Source of the DNA: Deltaproteobacteria bacterium
GTDB taxonomy: Bacteria > Desulfobacterota > Syntrophia > Syntrophales > UBA5619
DNA length: 28,485 nt
Assembly: GCA_026388345.1 (NCBI GenBank)
Contig: JAPLJY010000171.1
Coordinates: 1 to 28,485 of the forward strand
Reading direction: 5' to 3'
Below, in pieces: positions 7,295 through 15,135 of this stretch. Position 1 is the stretch's first letter. Each line of letters starts with the position of its first letter. The notes under the pieces were generated by a model. That model was given only the letters and a program-made list of their open reading frames with translations. It searched no databases and was not told the origin of the DNA. Both the position numbers and the translations under genes were made by a program.

Positions 7295-9819
7295 ATCATA
7301 CTGCTGATGAGATTGCGTCTTTAGCGGGTCTGTTCCCGGCCGGTCAGGTGATATGCGATCCGGTGGAATTGATCACTTACGAGATCGATGCCGGTGTGGA
7401 CCGGGGAAAGCCTTTGGCGGTCGTTTTTCCGGCCAATACAGGGGAAGTCATCCGTGTCGTGAAGTGGTGCCGCGATCGCCGGATACCCCTCGTGGCTCGC
7501 GGATCAGGAACAGGTCTTTCCGGGGGGGCTGTTTCGGCAAAGGGAGGTTTGATCTTAGAATTCTCGCGGATGAAAGAAATCCAGGAAATCGACGGAACGG
7601 GTCTGCGGGCGCGCTTCCAGCCCGGCGTGATCACGCTTCATTTCTCCGATATGGTTACCGAGAAGGGTCTATATTATCCCCCCGATCCGGGCAGCGACCG
7701 TTCTGCGACCCTGGGCGGTACCATCGCAGAAAATGCCGGCGGACCGCATTGTTTGAAATATGGGGTAACGACCAATTATGTGATGGGGATGGAATTGGTT
7801 CTGCCTGATGCGCAATGTATCACCCTGGGCGGCCCGGCGCTCGATTATCCGGGTATCGAGTTGCCCGGCTTGCTGACCGGGAGTGAAGGGACATTGGGGA
7901 TTATCACCAGTGCGACGGTCAGGCTGTTAAAAAAACCCCCTGCGGTGATGACCATGATGGCGGCATTCGATTCCGTCGATCAGGCGTGTTCGGCCGTCTC
8001 CGCGATCATCGGCAAAGGCATTGTCCCGGCCACGCTTGAATTGATGGATCAGAAGATCATGGAGATCCTGGAAGATTATACGCATGCGGGTCTGCCGGTG
8101 CAGGCCGGAGCGGCGTTGATCATCGAGGTGGACGGCTATTCGGCCGGCCTGCAACCCCAAATCGATCTAATAATAGAAATAATAAAGCGATTTAGCGCCT
8201 TTGGCTTTCGCAGCGCAAAGGATGCAGAAGAGAGAGCCGCCATCTGGTTTGCCCGGAAAAGTACAGCAGGTGCCATGGCACGGCTTGCACCTGCTTTTTT
8301 CGCGGTGGACCCTTCAGTACCACGATCCTTGTTAGGAGAAGCCCTGCGCCGTATGACAAGAATCTGTGAAGATCGTGGCTTGCCAATATATTACGTTTCC
8401 CATGCCGGGGATGGCAACCTGCATCCCCACATTCTCATAACGGATGCGGATGACGAGAAATTGATGGAGAATGTTCGTGAGACAGGCAAGCTCATGATGC
8501 AGGAAGCGGTGCATCTGGGCGGGACCATATCCGGCGAGCACGGAATAGGGGTTGAAAAACGCGAATTCATGAGTTTTATGCATACACCCGATGAACTTGC
8601 TGTCATGAGGGATCTCAAGGCCGTATTTGATCCGCAGAATCGGTTCAACCCGGATAAAATGTTCCCCACCGTCCCACCGGATCCTGATCTCATCCCGCAA
8701 CGCCGGGTCCTCCCGGCCGTACAGACTCTCGCAGACAAGATCCGAACAGCCGTCGAATCCGTACCCCCGTCCAAGGTGTTTGTCGTCGGGCATCAGGTAG
8801 CCGATAGTGTTTCGCCTCCCGGGGATCTCAACCTGTCCAGTCAAACATTGGATGGAGTCATATCCTTTGTCCCGGATGATATGTACGTCGTTGCAGGAGC
8901 GGGCACTTCGTTACAGAGCTTGCGCGGATTTCTCGAATCGAAGAATCGGTATCTTCCTCTTGTTTCGCCGTGGGATGAAACAACCCTTGGCGGGCTCGTG
9001 GCCGCCAATCTCAACGCCCCGCTGCGTGCCCGCTATGGGGGGATCCGGGATCTTCTGCTTTGCATGACCGTAATACTGCCGGACGGCCGGGTGATCGATG
9101 CCGGCAAACCTCTGGTCAAAAATGTTGCCGGGTATGATTTGCCAAAATTGTTCGTTGGGTCGTTCGGTTGCCTTGGAATGATTACGAGTGTGACTTTTAA
9201 AGTACTTGCGTTCCCCAAAGCCCGTGTCACCTATTCCATTCCCGTCGGGGATTTTGCCCAGGCGATCCGTATGGGATTAGCCGTATACCGGCAAACTATC
9301 AATGCCTCTGCAATATTATGGATCAAGAAGAAAAATGCACTGCAGGGGAATTTAATATGTACATTCGAAGGCTTGACGGAAGATATTCAAATTGAGGAAA
9401 ACCTGCTTCAACACTTGGCATCGGACAATCGTCTTACCAACATTGATTCTGTCGAGGATAATGATGGATCCGCCATCTGGGCGGATTGGGTCCGCTCCGA
9501 GTGCGATATGGGGCCTCTCGTTAAATACGGCGTCGCCCCGGGAGATTTACTTGAATTGATCGGCAATCAGCCTGATCAAACGGCATCCAACTCGGTATTC
9601 ATTGATATTGCCAATGGTTGTCTCTATCTCGGCAACGATGACCATGCCTGCCTTGCCCGGAATGCACTCCAACTGAATGGATATGCTATCGACATAAGTA
9701 AAACACCACCAGATCAAAATCGTATTTTTAAAGACCGGAGTGGAACTCCTCTATTGACGGCCCTTAAGCAGCGTTGGGATCCCTCGGGTAACTTTAACCC
9801 ATCCAGACCCCTGCTTTAA
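7291..9819 (+). CDS. glcD: fused FAD-binding 2-hydroxyacid dehydrogenase, GlcD-GlcE fusion
   Basis: 842 residues containing two FAD-linked oxidase halves. The first (about 1-460) is GlcD-like: a PCMH FAD domain with ARGSGTGLSGGAV (69-81), DPGSDRSATLGGTIAENAGG, and a C-terminal FAD-oxidase domain with YVSHAGDGNLHPHI, GTISGEHGIG and FNPDKMFP. The second (about 475-842) is GlcE-like: VAGAGTSLQSLRGFL, PWDETTLGGLVAANLNAP, RYGGIRDLLL and KNVAGYDLPKLFVGSFG. Separate GlcD and GlcE proteins are about 500 and 350 residues, so the length fits a head-to-tail fusion. Together with the upstream glcF this makes a full GlcDEF-type complex oxidising glycolate, D-lactate or another 2-hydroxyacid to the 2-keto acid. 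The start is fixed by the ATGA overlap with glcF. Substrate is not determinable from sequence. Confidence 0.92.
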   Translation: MNHTADEIASLAGLFPAGQVICDPVELITYEIDAGVDRGKPLAVVFPANTGEVIRVVKWCRDRRIPLVARGSGTGLSGGAVSAKGGLILEFSRMKEIQEIDGTGLRARFQPGVITLHFSDMVTEKGLYYPPDPGSDRSATLGGTIAENAGGPHCLKYGVTTNYVMGMELVLPDAQCITLGGPALDYPGIELPGLLTGSEGTLGIITSATVRLLKKPPAVMTMMAAFDSVDQACSAVSAIIGKGIVPATLELMDQKIMEILEDYTHAGLPVQAGAALIIEVDGYSAGLQPQIDLIIEIIKRFSAFGFRSAKDAEERAAIWFARKSTAGAMARLAPAFFAVDPSVPRSLLGEALRRMTRICEDRGLPIYYVSHAGDGNLHPHILITDADDEKLMENVRETGKLMMQEAVHLGGTISGEHGIGVEKREFMSFMHTPDELAVMRDLKAVFDPQNRFNPDKMFPTVPPDPDLIPQRRVLPAVQTLADKIRTAVESVPPSKVFVVGHQVADSVSPPGDLNLSSQTLDGVISFVPDDMYVVAGAGTSLQSLRGFLESKNRYLPLVSPWDETTLGGLVAANLNAPLRARYGGIRDLLLCMTVILPDGRVIDAGKPLVKNVAGYDLPKLFVGSFGCLGMITSVTFKVLAFPKARVTYSIPVGDFAQAIRMGLAVYRQTINASAILWIKKKNALQGNLICTFEGLTEDIQIEENLLQHLASDNRLTNIDSVEDNDGSAIWADWVRSECDMGPLVKYGVAPGDLLELIGNQPDQTASNSVFIDIANGCLYLGNDDHACLARNALQLNGYAIDISKTPPDQNRIFKDRSGTPLLTALKQRWDPSGNFNPSRPLL

Positions 9820-10159
9820 TCGACCTCACTCGACAGGGGGTGATGAACATATTGAAAATATTTTGTTAAAACGGACCACTAGAGTTAAAAGTTGGTATTT
9901 AGTGAAGATCACATCTGTCCAAGATAGGTTTTGATAATTGAAAGGAGGTACCCTGAATAGCATTTTTGGTTAAATTCTAAACCAATATCTTACAAGTTGG
10001 TAACGACAGAGGCGAAATGCAAATGGATCAAAATGCACCAAGTGAAAGGGGGTGATCGTTCGTTCAGTTCCTTGGAGACAGCATGGATTAGAGATTGAAT
10101 CGGTTCGCCACAAAGCGAGTTCTTATCGAACCTTATCAAACAGAAAGAGGGAGGAAAGT
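9820..10159 (+). promoter_or_regulatory. 340-bp leader region before livK with nested complementary motifs
   Basis: No gene is seen here. TTGGTT at 9966-9971 and AACCAA at 9980-9985 form a 20-bp near-palindrome. The same AACCAA can pair with TTGGT at 9997-10001 or 9892-9896, so alternative hairpins are possible. A Shine-Dalgarno-like GAAAGGAGGT (about 9940-9950) has no convincing ORF behind it. A second inverted pair, GGTTCG/CGAACC (10102-10107 and 10127-10132), lies nearer the gene. The livK promoter should be here, but no box pair stands out. Confidence 0.3.
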
Positions 10160-11302
10160 ATGACAAACATAAAGCGCATTTTATCGGTTACTTTCTTATC
10201 CGTCATGATCGTGGCCATTTTCGGCAGCGGCATTGCAACGGCGGCTGAAGAGATCCGGATCGGATTTACCCCCCCTGTCACCGGTGAACACGCGGCAGCG
10301 GGATCTCTCCAGGTCAAGGCAATCAACCTGGCCCTCAAGGAGAACAATGCCGCCGGCGGGGTGAACGGGAAGAAGATCGACCTCCGGATCATTGACAACC
10401 AGTCCACGAACCCCGGCGCGCTGGCGTCGCTGCAGAAGGCCGTGGATCAGGAGAAGGTGCTGGCCCTGATTGGCTGTCTCTATAGCACGCAGGTCTTTGC
10501 CACGTCGGATGCCACCAAAAACTACGGCATCCCCACTTTTATCGGCGCCACCAATGTCAACCTTACCAAGCAGGGAAACCCATGGCTGTTCCGCGTGCGG
10601 CCCGATGACTCCATCGCCGCAGGCGCCATGGTGAAATACATCAAGGAAAACACCAAGTTCACCAAGATCGGAATCCTGCACGATGCGGACGCCTTTGGCA
10701 CCGGCGGCGCCGACCTGGTGGAAAAAGGCGCCAAGGAGTCGGGGATGACGGTGGTGAAGCGGGAGAAGTCCTCGACCGCGGCGAAGGATTTCACCGCTGA
10801 GCTCCTGGCCTTTAAGAACGCTGGTGCGCAGATCCTGGTCTTCTACGGACACCAGGAAGCCACGGCGTTGCTCCAGCGCCAAATGCGCCAGCTCGGCTCT
10901 CCCTTCAAGTTTCTCGGTTCGCCCAGCAGCGCATCGAAAGACAGCCTGAATCTTGCCAAGGAGGCTTCCGAGGGGATTTGGGCCGTGGCAGATTTCGTGC
11001 CGGGACAGAGCGAGGAGAACAAGCGCTTCAATGAGGCCTACAAGAAAGAGTACAACGAGGAGAACGACCCCCTCAGCATTTGGACTTATGACGGTCTGAA
11101 GATTTTGGCCTCCGCCATCAAGAAGGCCGGGGAAGATCGCGGCAAGATCCGGGAAGCCATCCTGGCCACGCAAGGATATAAGGGCGTCCAGGGCACTTAT
11201 TCCTTTACCCCGAACGGCGACGGCCTGAGTGAGGTGAGCATTGTTCAGATCGAGAAGGGCCAGCCGAAACTCCTGAAGATCGTTAACCTGGGTACGAAAT
11301 AG
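10160..11302 (+). CDS. livK: branched-chain amino acid-type ABC transporter substrate-binding protein (LivK-like)
   Basis: 380 residues with a signal peptide (MTNIKRILSV, hydrophobic core, cleavage after about ATAA) and the type I periplasmic binding-protein fold. Typical elements include IRIGFTPPVTGEHAAAG, INLALKENNAAGGVNGKKI, DNQSTNPGALASLQKAVD, IGCLYSTQVFATS and YDGLKILASAIKKAG. The start at 10160 was chosen because GAGGGAGGAAAG precedes it and the signal peptide then sits at the N-terminus. An in-frame GTG at 10052 would put 36 charged residues before it. The family delivers Leu/Ile/Val, amides, urea or, in many anaerobes, aromatic or dicarboxylic acids to LivHMGF. Given the neighbours, an organic-acid ligand is at least as likely as an amino acid. 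It heads the transporter operon. Confidence 0.93.
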   Translation: MTNIKRILSVTFLSVMIVAIFGSGIATAAEEIRIGFTPPVTGEHAAAGSLQVKAINLALKENNAAGGVNGKKIDLRIIDNQSTNPGALASLQKAVDQEKVLALIGCLYSTQVFATSDATKNYGIPTFIGATNVNLTKQGNPWLFRVRPDDSIAAGAMVKYIKENTKFTKIGILHDADAFGTGGADLVEKGAKESGMTVVKREKSSTAAKDFTAELLAFKNAGAQILVFYGHQEATALLQRQMRQLGSPFKFLGSPSSASKDSLNLAKEASEGIWAVADFVPGQSEENKRFNEAYKKEYNEENDPLSIWTYDGLKILASAIKKAGEDRGKIREAILATQGYKGVQGTYSFTPNGDGLSEVSIVQIEKGQPKLLKIVNLGTK

Positions 11303-11331
11303 GCGCCTCACGACGCACGGATCGACACAAC

Positions 11332-11375
11332 ATGCATCCGGTCCCGGTAGGGCTGCATGCCGGGACCGGATGCAT
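11332..11375 (+). promoter_or_regulatory. perfect 16-bp stem-loop between livK and livH
   Basis: Arms at 11332-11347 and 11360-11375 are exact reverse complements around a 12-base loop. There is no T-run; the AAGGAGGG ribosome site of livH begins right after the 3' arm. This is likely an mRNA 3'-end stabiliser for livK or a control element limiting livH translation, a common arrangement behind abundant binding proteins. Confidence 0.65.
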
Positions 11376-11393
11376 CTAAGGAGGGATTCATCA

Positions 11394-12275
11394 ATGGATT
11401 GGTCTACAAATTTTCAAATGGTAGCCGCAGGTCTGGCCATGGGTTCCATATACGCCCTTGTGGCCCTGGGGTTCGTCCTGATCTTCAATGCGGTAAACGT
11501 CGTCAATTTCGCGCAGGGAGAGTTCGCAATGGTCCCGGCCTTCGTAGCCGTGTGGCTGATGTCCTACCTGAATCTCCCCTTCCCCCTGACCTGCGTGGTC
11601 ACCGTAGTCTTCATGGGCATATTCGGCATCGTCTTCCAGCGTATTGCCTACTACCCCCTGCGTCACCGCAGCTTCCTGCCGGTCATCATCAGCACCATCG
11701 GCGTGGGCATTTTTCTGAAGAACGGGGCACAGCTCATCTTTGGCGCCGAGCCTTTGTCGATGCCGCGGCCGACCTCCGAAACCGCGTTGAACATGCTCGG
11801 AGTGTTGGTAGATCCCCAGTACATCGTGATCATTCTGTGCACCCTGGCCCTTCTCGGCTTCCAGTACTTCTTCTTCGAGAAGACCAAGCTGGGTAAGATG
11901 ATGCAGGCGACGGCGCAGGACAAGCAGATGGCGCGGATGCTTGGCATCCGGGTGGCGAAGATGATTGCCATTACCTTTGCTTACAGCTCAATCCTCGGGG
12001 CGGCGGCCGGAATCCTGGTTGGGCCTATTTTCTTCGTGTCCAAGGATATGGGAGCGATGATCGGGCTCAAGGCGTTCTGCTCGACCATTGTGGGGGGATT
12101 CGGGAGTGTTCCCGGCGCCATTCTGGGGGGGATTTTCCTCGGTGTGGTCGAGGTATTCGCGGCCTATTATGTCTCCAGCGCCTATCGCGACGCCTTCGCC
12201 TTCATCATTTTAATCCTGGTTCTCCTTCTGCGTCCGCAGGGGTTCTTCGGCGAGAAGATCGCCGAGAAGGCTTAG
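11394..12275 (+). CDS. livH: branched-chain amino acid-type ABC transporter permease (LivH-like)
   Basis: 293 residues with about eight membrane segments. LivH features are clear: GLAMGSIYALVALGFVLIFN, then VNVVNFAQGEFAM, MQATAQDKQMARMLGIRV, FCSTIVGGFGSVPGAILGG and a C-terminal RPQGFFGEK. The start at 11394 follows TAAGGAGGG at a good distance. An upstream in-frame ATG at 11370 lies inside the hairpin and lacks a ribosome site. LivH forms the inner-membrane channel with LivM. It is cotranscribed with the downstream permease-ATPase fusion, 13 bases away. Confidence 0.95.
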   Translation: MDWSTNFQMVAAGLAMGSIYALVALGFVLIFNAVNVVNFAQGEFAMVPAFVAVWLMSYLNLPFPLTCVVTVVFMGIFGIVFQRIAYYPLRHRSFLPVIISTIGVGIFLKNGAQLIFGAEPLSMPRPTSETALNMLGVLVDPQYIVIILCTLALLGFQYFFFEKTKLGKMMQATAQDKQMARMLGIRVAKMIAITFAYSSILGAAAGILVGPIFFVSKDMGAMIGLKAFCSTIVGGFGSVPGAILGGIFLGVVEVFAAYYVSSAYRDAFAFIILILVLLLRPQGFFGEKIAEKA

Positions 12276-12288
12276 TGAGGATACGTCG

Positions 12289-14124
12289 ATGAACACACGA
12301 ATAAAAAGAATCGTTATTCCTGCCTGTCTCATCATTGCCATCCTTCTATTGCCCCGAATGGTGACGAGCAACTATTGGCTGAACCTGATCAACCTTGCCA
12401 TCAGTTTTTCGATTGCCTGCCTTGGGCTGAACATCGTTTTGGGATATGCCGGGCAACTGTCGCTGGCCCAGGCGGCCTTCTGGGGAGTGGGGGCTTACAC
12501 CTCGGCCATCCTTACCACCCAACTGGGGGTGCCCGTGTGGGCGGGGATGTTCGCTGCGTTCTTCGTGGCGGCCCTCTGCGGGGTGCTGCTGGGCATTCCT
12601 ACATTAAAGCTCTCGGGCCACTATCTGGCGATGGCAACAATCGGGTTTGGGATTATCCTCCAACTCGTCCTGGTCAATGAAATCTGGCTCACCAACGGCT
12701 CCGACGGCATCACGAAGATTCCCTCGCCCTGGATCGGCTCCCTTGAGCTGAAGGCTCCCGGCGACTTCTTCTATGTGGCTGCTGTTTCCCTGGTTCTATT
12801 TACCTGGGGTGCCATCCATCTCAAAAATTCCCGTGTGGGCCGCGCCTTGATGGCCATCCGGGAGAACGAGATGGCGGCCGAAACCACGGGGGTGGACGCG
12901 ACCTACTACAAGATCATGGCCTTCGCCCTTTCGGCGGGCTATGCCGGCTTCGGGGGCTGGCTGTTCGCTCACAGCTGTTCGCACTACATCAGCCCGGACA
13001 CCTTCTCCTTCGATCAGTCGGTGATGCTCCTGGTCATGGCCGTACTGGGCGGAAACGGGTCGGCCATCGGGGCCATCGTGGGCGCCACACTGCTGACGCT
13101 GTTGCCTGAGGTACTGCGGTTCCTCAAGGATTCGTACATGATGGTCTATGCCGCCGGCATCGTGCTCATCATGATCTTCATGCCCAGCGGGATCGCCGGT
13201 CTGGTGAGCAACATGCCGATCAGCCTGCGGTTGCGGAAGTGGTGGAATGCCGATTCAGTAGCGGCGCTGCAGGTTGCCGCATCGAACTCCAACCCGGGAA
13301 ACTTCGGTGCAAAACCGAAGGCCGCCGGCATTGCCGAGTGCACCGGATCAGGAGAGGTTCTGCTGAGAATCAGCGGGCTGGCCAAACACTTCGGTGGTTT
13401 GAAGGCGGTGGACGGTGTGGACATGGAGGTCCGGCGTGGCGAGATTCAGGCGCTCATCGGACCCAACGGCTCGGGCAAGACGACGATCCTCAACATGCTC
13501 AGCGGTCTTTACATCCCGACCACTGGAGAGATCATCCTGGACGGGAAGGCCATTGCCGGGCAAAAGCCGCATATCATCACCTCCCGGGGAATCGCCCGAA
13601 CTTTCCAGAACATCCGCCTCTTCGGAGAGCTTTCGGTGCTGGATAATGTGCTCATCGGCCAGCAGTGCCACTCCAAGTCCGGCCTCGTGAGCAGCATTTT
13701 CCATCCGTCCTGGCAGAAGGCCGAAGAATCCCAAATGCGGGCAAAGGCATTGGAGATGCTGAGATTCGTCGGTCTCAACGGCAAGGAGTTATCCCAGTCC
13801 AAAAGCCTGCCGTATGGGCAGCAGCGGTTGCTTGAACTGGCGCGGGCCCTGGTTTCCGACCCCCAGCTCCTCCTGCTGGACGAGCCGGCGGCGGGATTGA
13901 ACGCCGCCGAGACCGGAGCGCTGGTGGAGCTTCTGTTTCAAATCTGCAAACGGGGCATCACCATTTTGCTGGTTGAACATGACATGAGCCTGGTCATGAA
14001 CGTTTCCGACCACATTACGGTTCTGAACTTCGGCCGGAAGATTGCGGAAGGGCCTGCCGAGGAGATCGAGAAGAATCAGGAGGTGGTCGACGCCTATCTG
14101 GGAACGGAGGTGGAAAATGCTTAA
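12289..14124 (+). CDS. livM: LivM-LivG fusion: ABC transporter permease joined to ATP-binding domain
   Basis: 611 residues. Residues about 1-310 are LivM-like, with SIACLGLNIVLGYAGQLSLA (41-60), LSGHYLAMATIGFG, RENEMAAETTGVD and a C-terminal FMPSGIAGL. A linker (about 316-357) rich in Ala, Ser, Asn and Gly follows. Residues about 358-611 form a LivG-like ATPase with Walker A GPNGSGKTT (391-399), the Q-loop segment RTFQNIRLF, the LivG-type signature PYGQQRLLELARAL, Walker B LLLLDEPAAGLN and the switch His in LLVEHDMSLV. Separate LivM and LivG proteins would be about 320 and 255 residues, so this is a true fusion. The ribosome site AGTGAGG lies 8 bases upstream. The livF start overlaps its end by 8 bases. 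Confidence 0.94.
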   Translation: MNTRIKRIVIPACLIIAILLLPRMVTSNYWLNLINLAISFSIACLGLNIVLGYAGQLSLAQAAFWGVGAYTSAILTTQLGVPVWAGMFAAFFVAALCGVLLGIPTLKLSGHYLAMATIGFGIILQLVLVNEIWLTNGSDGITKIPSPWIGSLELKAPGDFFYVAAVSLVLFTWGAIHLKNSRVGRALMAIRENEMAAETTGVDATYYKIMAFALSAGYAGFGGWLFAHSCSHYISPDTFSFDQSVMLLVMAVLGGNGSAIGAIVGATLLTLLPEVLRFLKDSYMMVYAAGIVLIMIFMPSGIAGLVSNMPISLRLRKWWNADSVAALQVAASNSNPGNFGAKPKAAGIAECTGSGEVLLRISGLAKHFGGLKAVDGVDMEVRRGEIQALIGPNGSGKTTILNMLSGLYIPTTGEIILDGKAIAGQKPHIITSRGIARTFQNIRLFGELSVLDNVLIGQQCHSKSGLVSSIFHPSWQKAEESQMRAKALEMLRFVGLNGKELSQSKSLPYGQQRLLELARALVSDPQLLLLDEPAAGLNAAETGALVELLFQICKRGITILLVEHDMSLVMNVSDHITVLNFGRKIAEGPAEEIEKNQEVVDAYLGTEVENA

Positions 14125-14881
14125 GATTGAGGGAATCGAAACCTGGTACGGAGCCATTCAGGCCCTCAAAGGCGTAACACTGGATGTAAAACCAGGAGAA
14201 ATCGTGGCGCTCCTGGGCGCCAACGGCGCCGGTAAGAGTACAACCATCATGACCGTCACGGGTATGCTCAAACCGTTGAAGGGCAGGATCCTGTTCCTGG
14301 GTCAGGACATCACGGGAATGGAGGCCGAGGATATTGCGGAAATCGGGATTGCCTGCGTTCCGGAGGGGCGGCGCATTTTCCCGGGTCTGACCGTCCTGGA
14401 CAACCTGATGCTGGGCGCGACTTCAAGAAAGCGTGCATCCCGGGGGGATATCCAGAAAGACCTCGACCGTGTCTTTGCAATCTTTCCCCAGCTTGCGGGA
14501 TTCAGAGGGCGGCTGGGCTGGCAGCTGTCGGGCGGCCAACTGCAGATGCTGGCCATTGGGCGCGGCCTGATGTCCGGATCGAAGATCCTGCTTTTGGATG
14601 AGCCATCGTTGGGACTTGCACCGGTTCTGGTTCAGGAGGTGTTCCGGGTCATCAAAGATATCAACAAGGCGGGCACGACGATCCTGCTGGTGGAGCAGAA
14701 CGCCCGGATGGCGCTGTTGATCGCAAACCGGGGCTTCGTGCTGGAAACGGGCAGGATGATGCTGACCGATACGGCGGCCAATTTGCTGGCGAACGAAGAT
14801 ATGAAGGAGCACTATCTGGGGGCCCATGCCCACATCAAGGAGGCGCGTCAGCGCCGACGCGACGAGAGAGCAGGCGCTTAA
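14117..14881 (+). CDS. livF: branched-chain amino acid-type ABC transporter ATP-binding protein (LivF-like)
   Basis: 254 residues. Walker A GANGAGKST is at residues 34-42. Further motifs are LivF-typical: IACVPEGRRIFPGLTVLDNL, signature LSGGQLQMLAIGRGL, Walker B ILLLDEPSLGLAP and the switch region LLVEQNARMAL. The start at 14117 follows CGGAGGTGG and overlaps the livMG stop by 8 bases, so translation is coupled. A longer in-frame extension upstream (to 14042) would be Arg-rich and lies inside the previous gene. LivF pairs with the LivG domain of the fusion as the nucleotide-binding heterodimer on the cytoplasmic face. The C-terminal tail is rich in Arg and Glu. Confidence 0.95.
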   Translation: MLKIEGIETWYGAIQALKGVTLDVKPGEIVALLGANGAGKSTTIMTVTGMLKPLKGRILFLGQDITGMEAEDIAEIGIACVPEGRRIFPGLTVLDNLMLGATSRKRASRGDIQKDLDRVFAIFPQLAGFRGRLGWQLSGGQLQMLAIGRGLMSGSKILLLDEPSLGLAPVLVQEVFRVIKDINKAGTTILLVEQNARMALLIANRGFVLETGRMMLTDTAANLLANEDMKEHYLGAHAHIKEARQRRRDERAGA

Positions 14882-14951
14882 GCATTAAGAGCGCCTCAGG
14901 ACTTTGATAAGTCGGGCCGAATTCGAGGTCGAATAAACAAGCGGGGAAAGA

Positions 14952-15053
14952 ATGACTTCGGAGGTCAGTGCATGGGATACTGACCTTGAGGAACTCGAAC
15001 GGATGCGATCAATAAAGAAAGCATGGGACTCTTTATCGATCCTCAAGCCTTGA
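14952..15053 (+). other. structured gap with a possible 33-codon small ORF before the uxaA-like gene
   Basis: The 254-base gap between livF and the next gene holds two adjacent inverted repeats. GGTCAGT/ACTGACC are at 14963-14969 and 14979-14985. CTTGAGG/CCTCAAG are at 14985-14991 and 15041-15047, with an inner 10-of-11 pair at 15007-15017 and 15031-15041. A 33-codon ORF (ATG 14952 to TGA 15053) with GGGGAAAG upstream covers the same bases. It could be a leader peptide, a structured mRNA leader, or chance. Confidence 0.22.
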
Positions 15054-15135
15054 AAAGTCTTCGACAATCAGTGATCGATGGATGGGAAATCCTCCGGTAA
15101 GTGCTTGTATACCATAAAGTAGAGGAGAATCGTTG

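Noticed and set aside
10196..11311. Long 371-codon frame on the minus strand over livK
   Set aside because: It mirrors a well-supported gene with a signal peptide and family motifs; its own translation shows no family feature. It is an artefact of GC-rich codon use.
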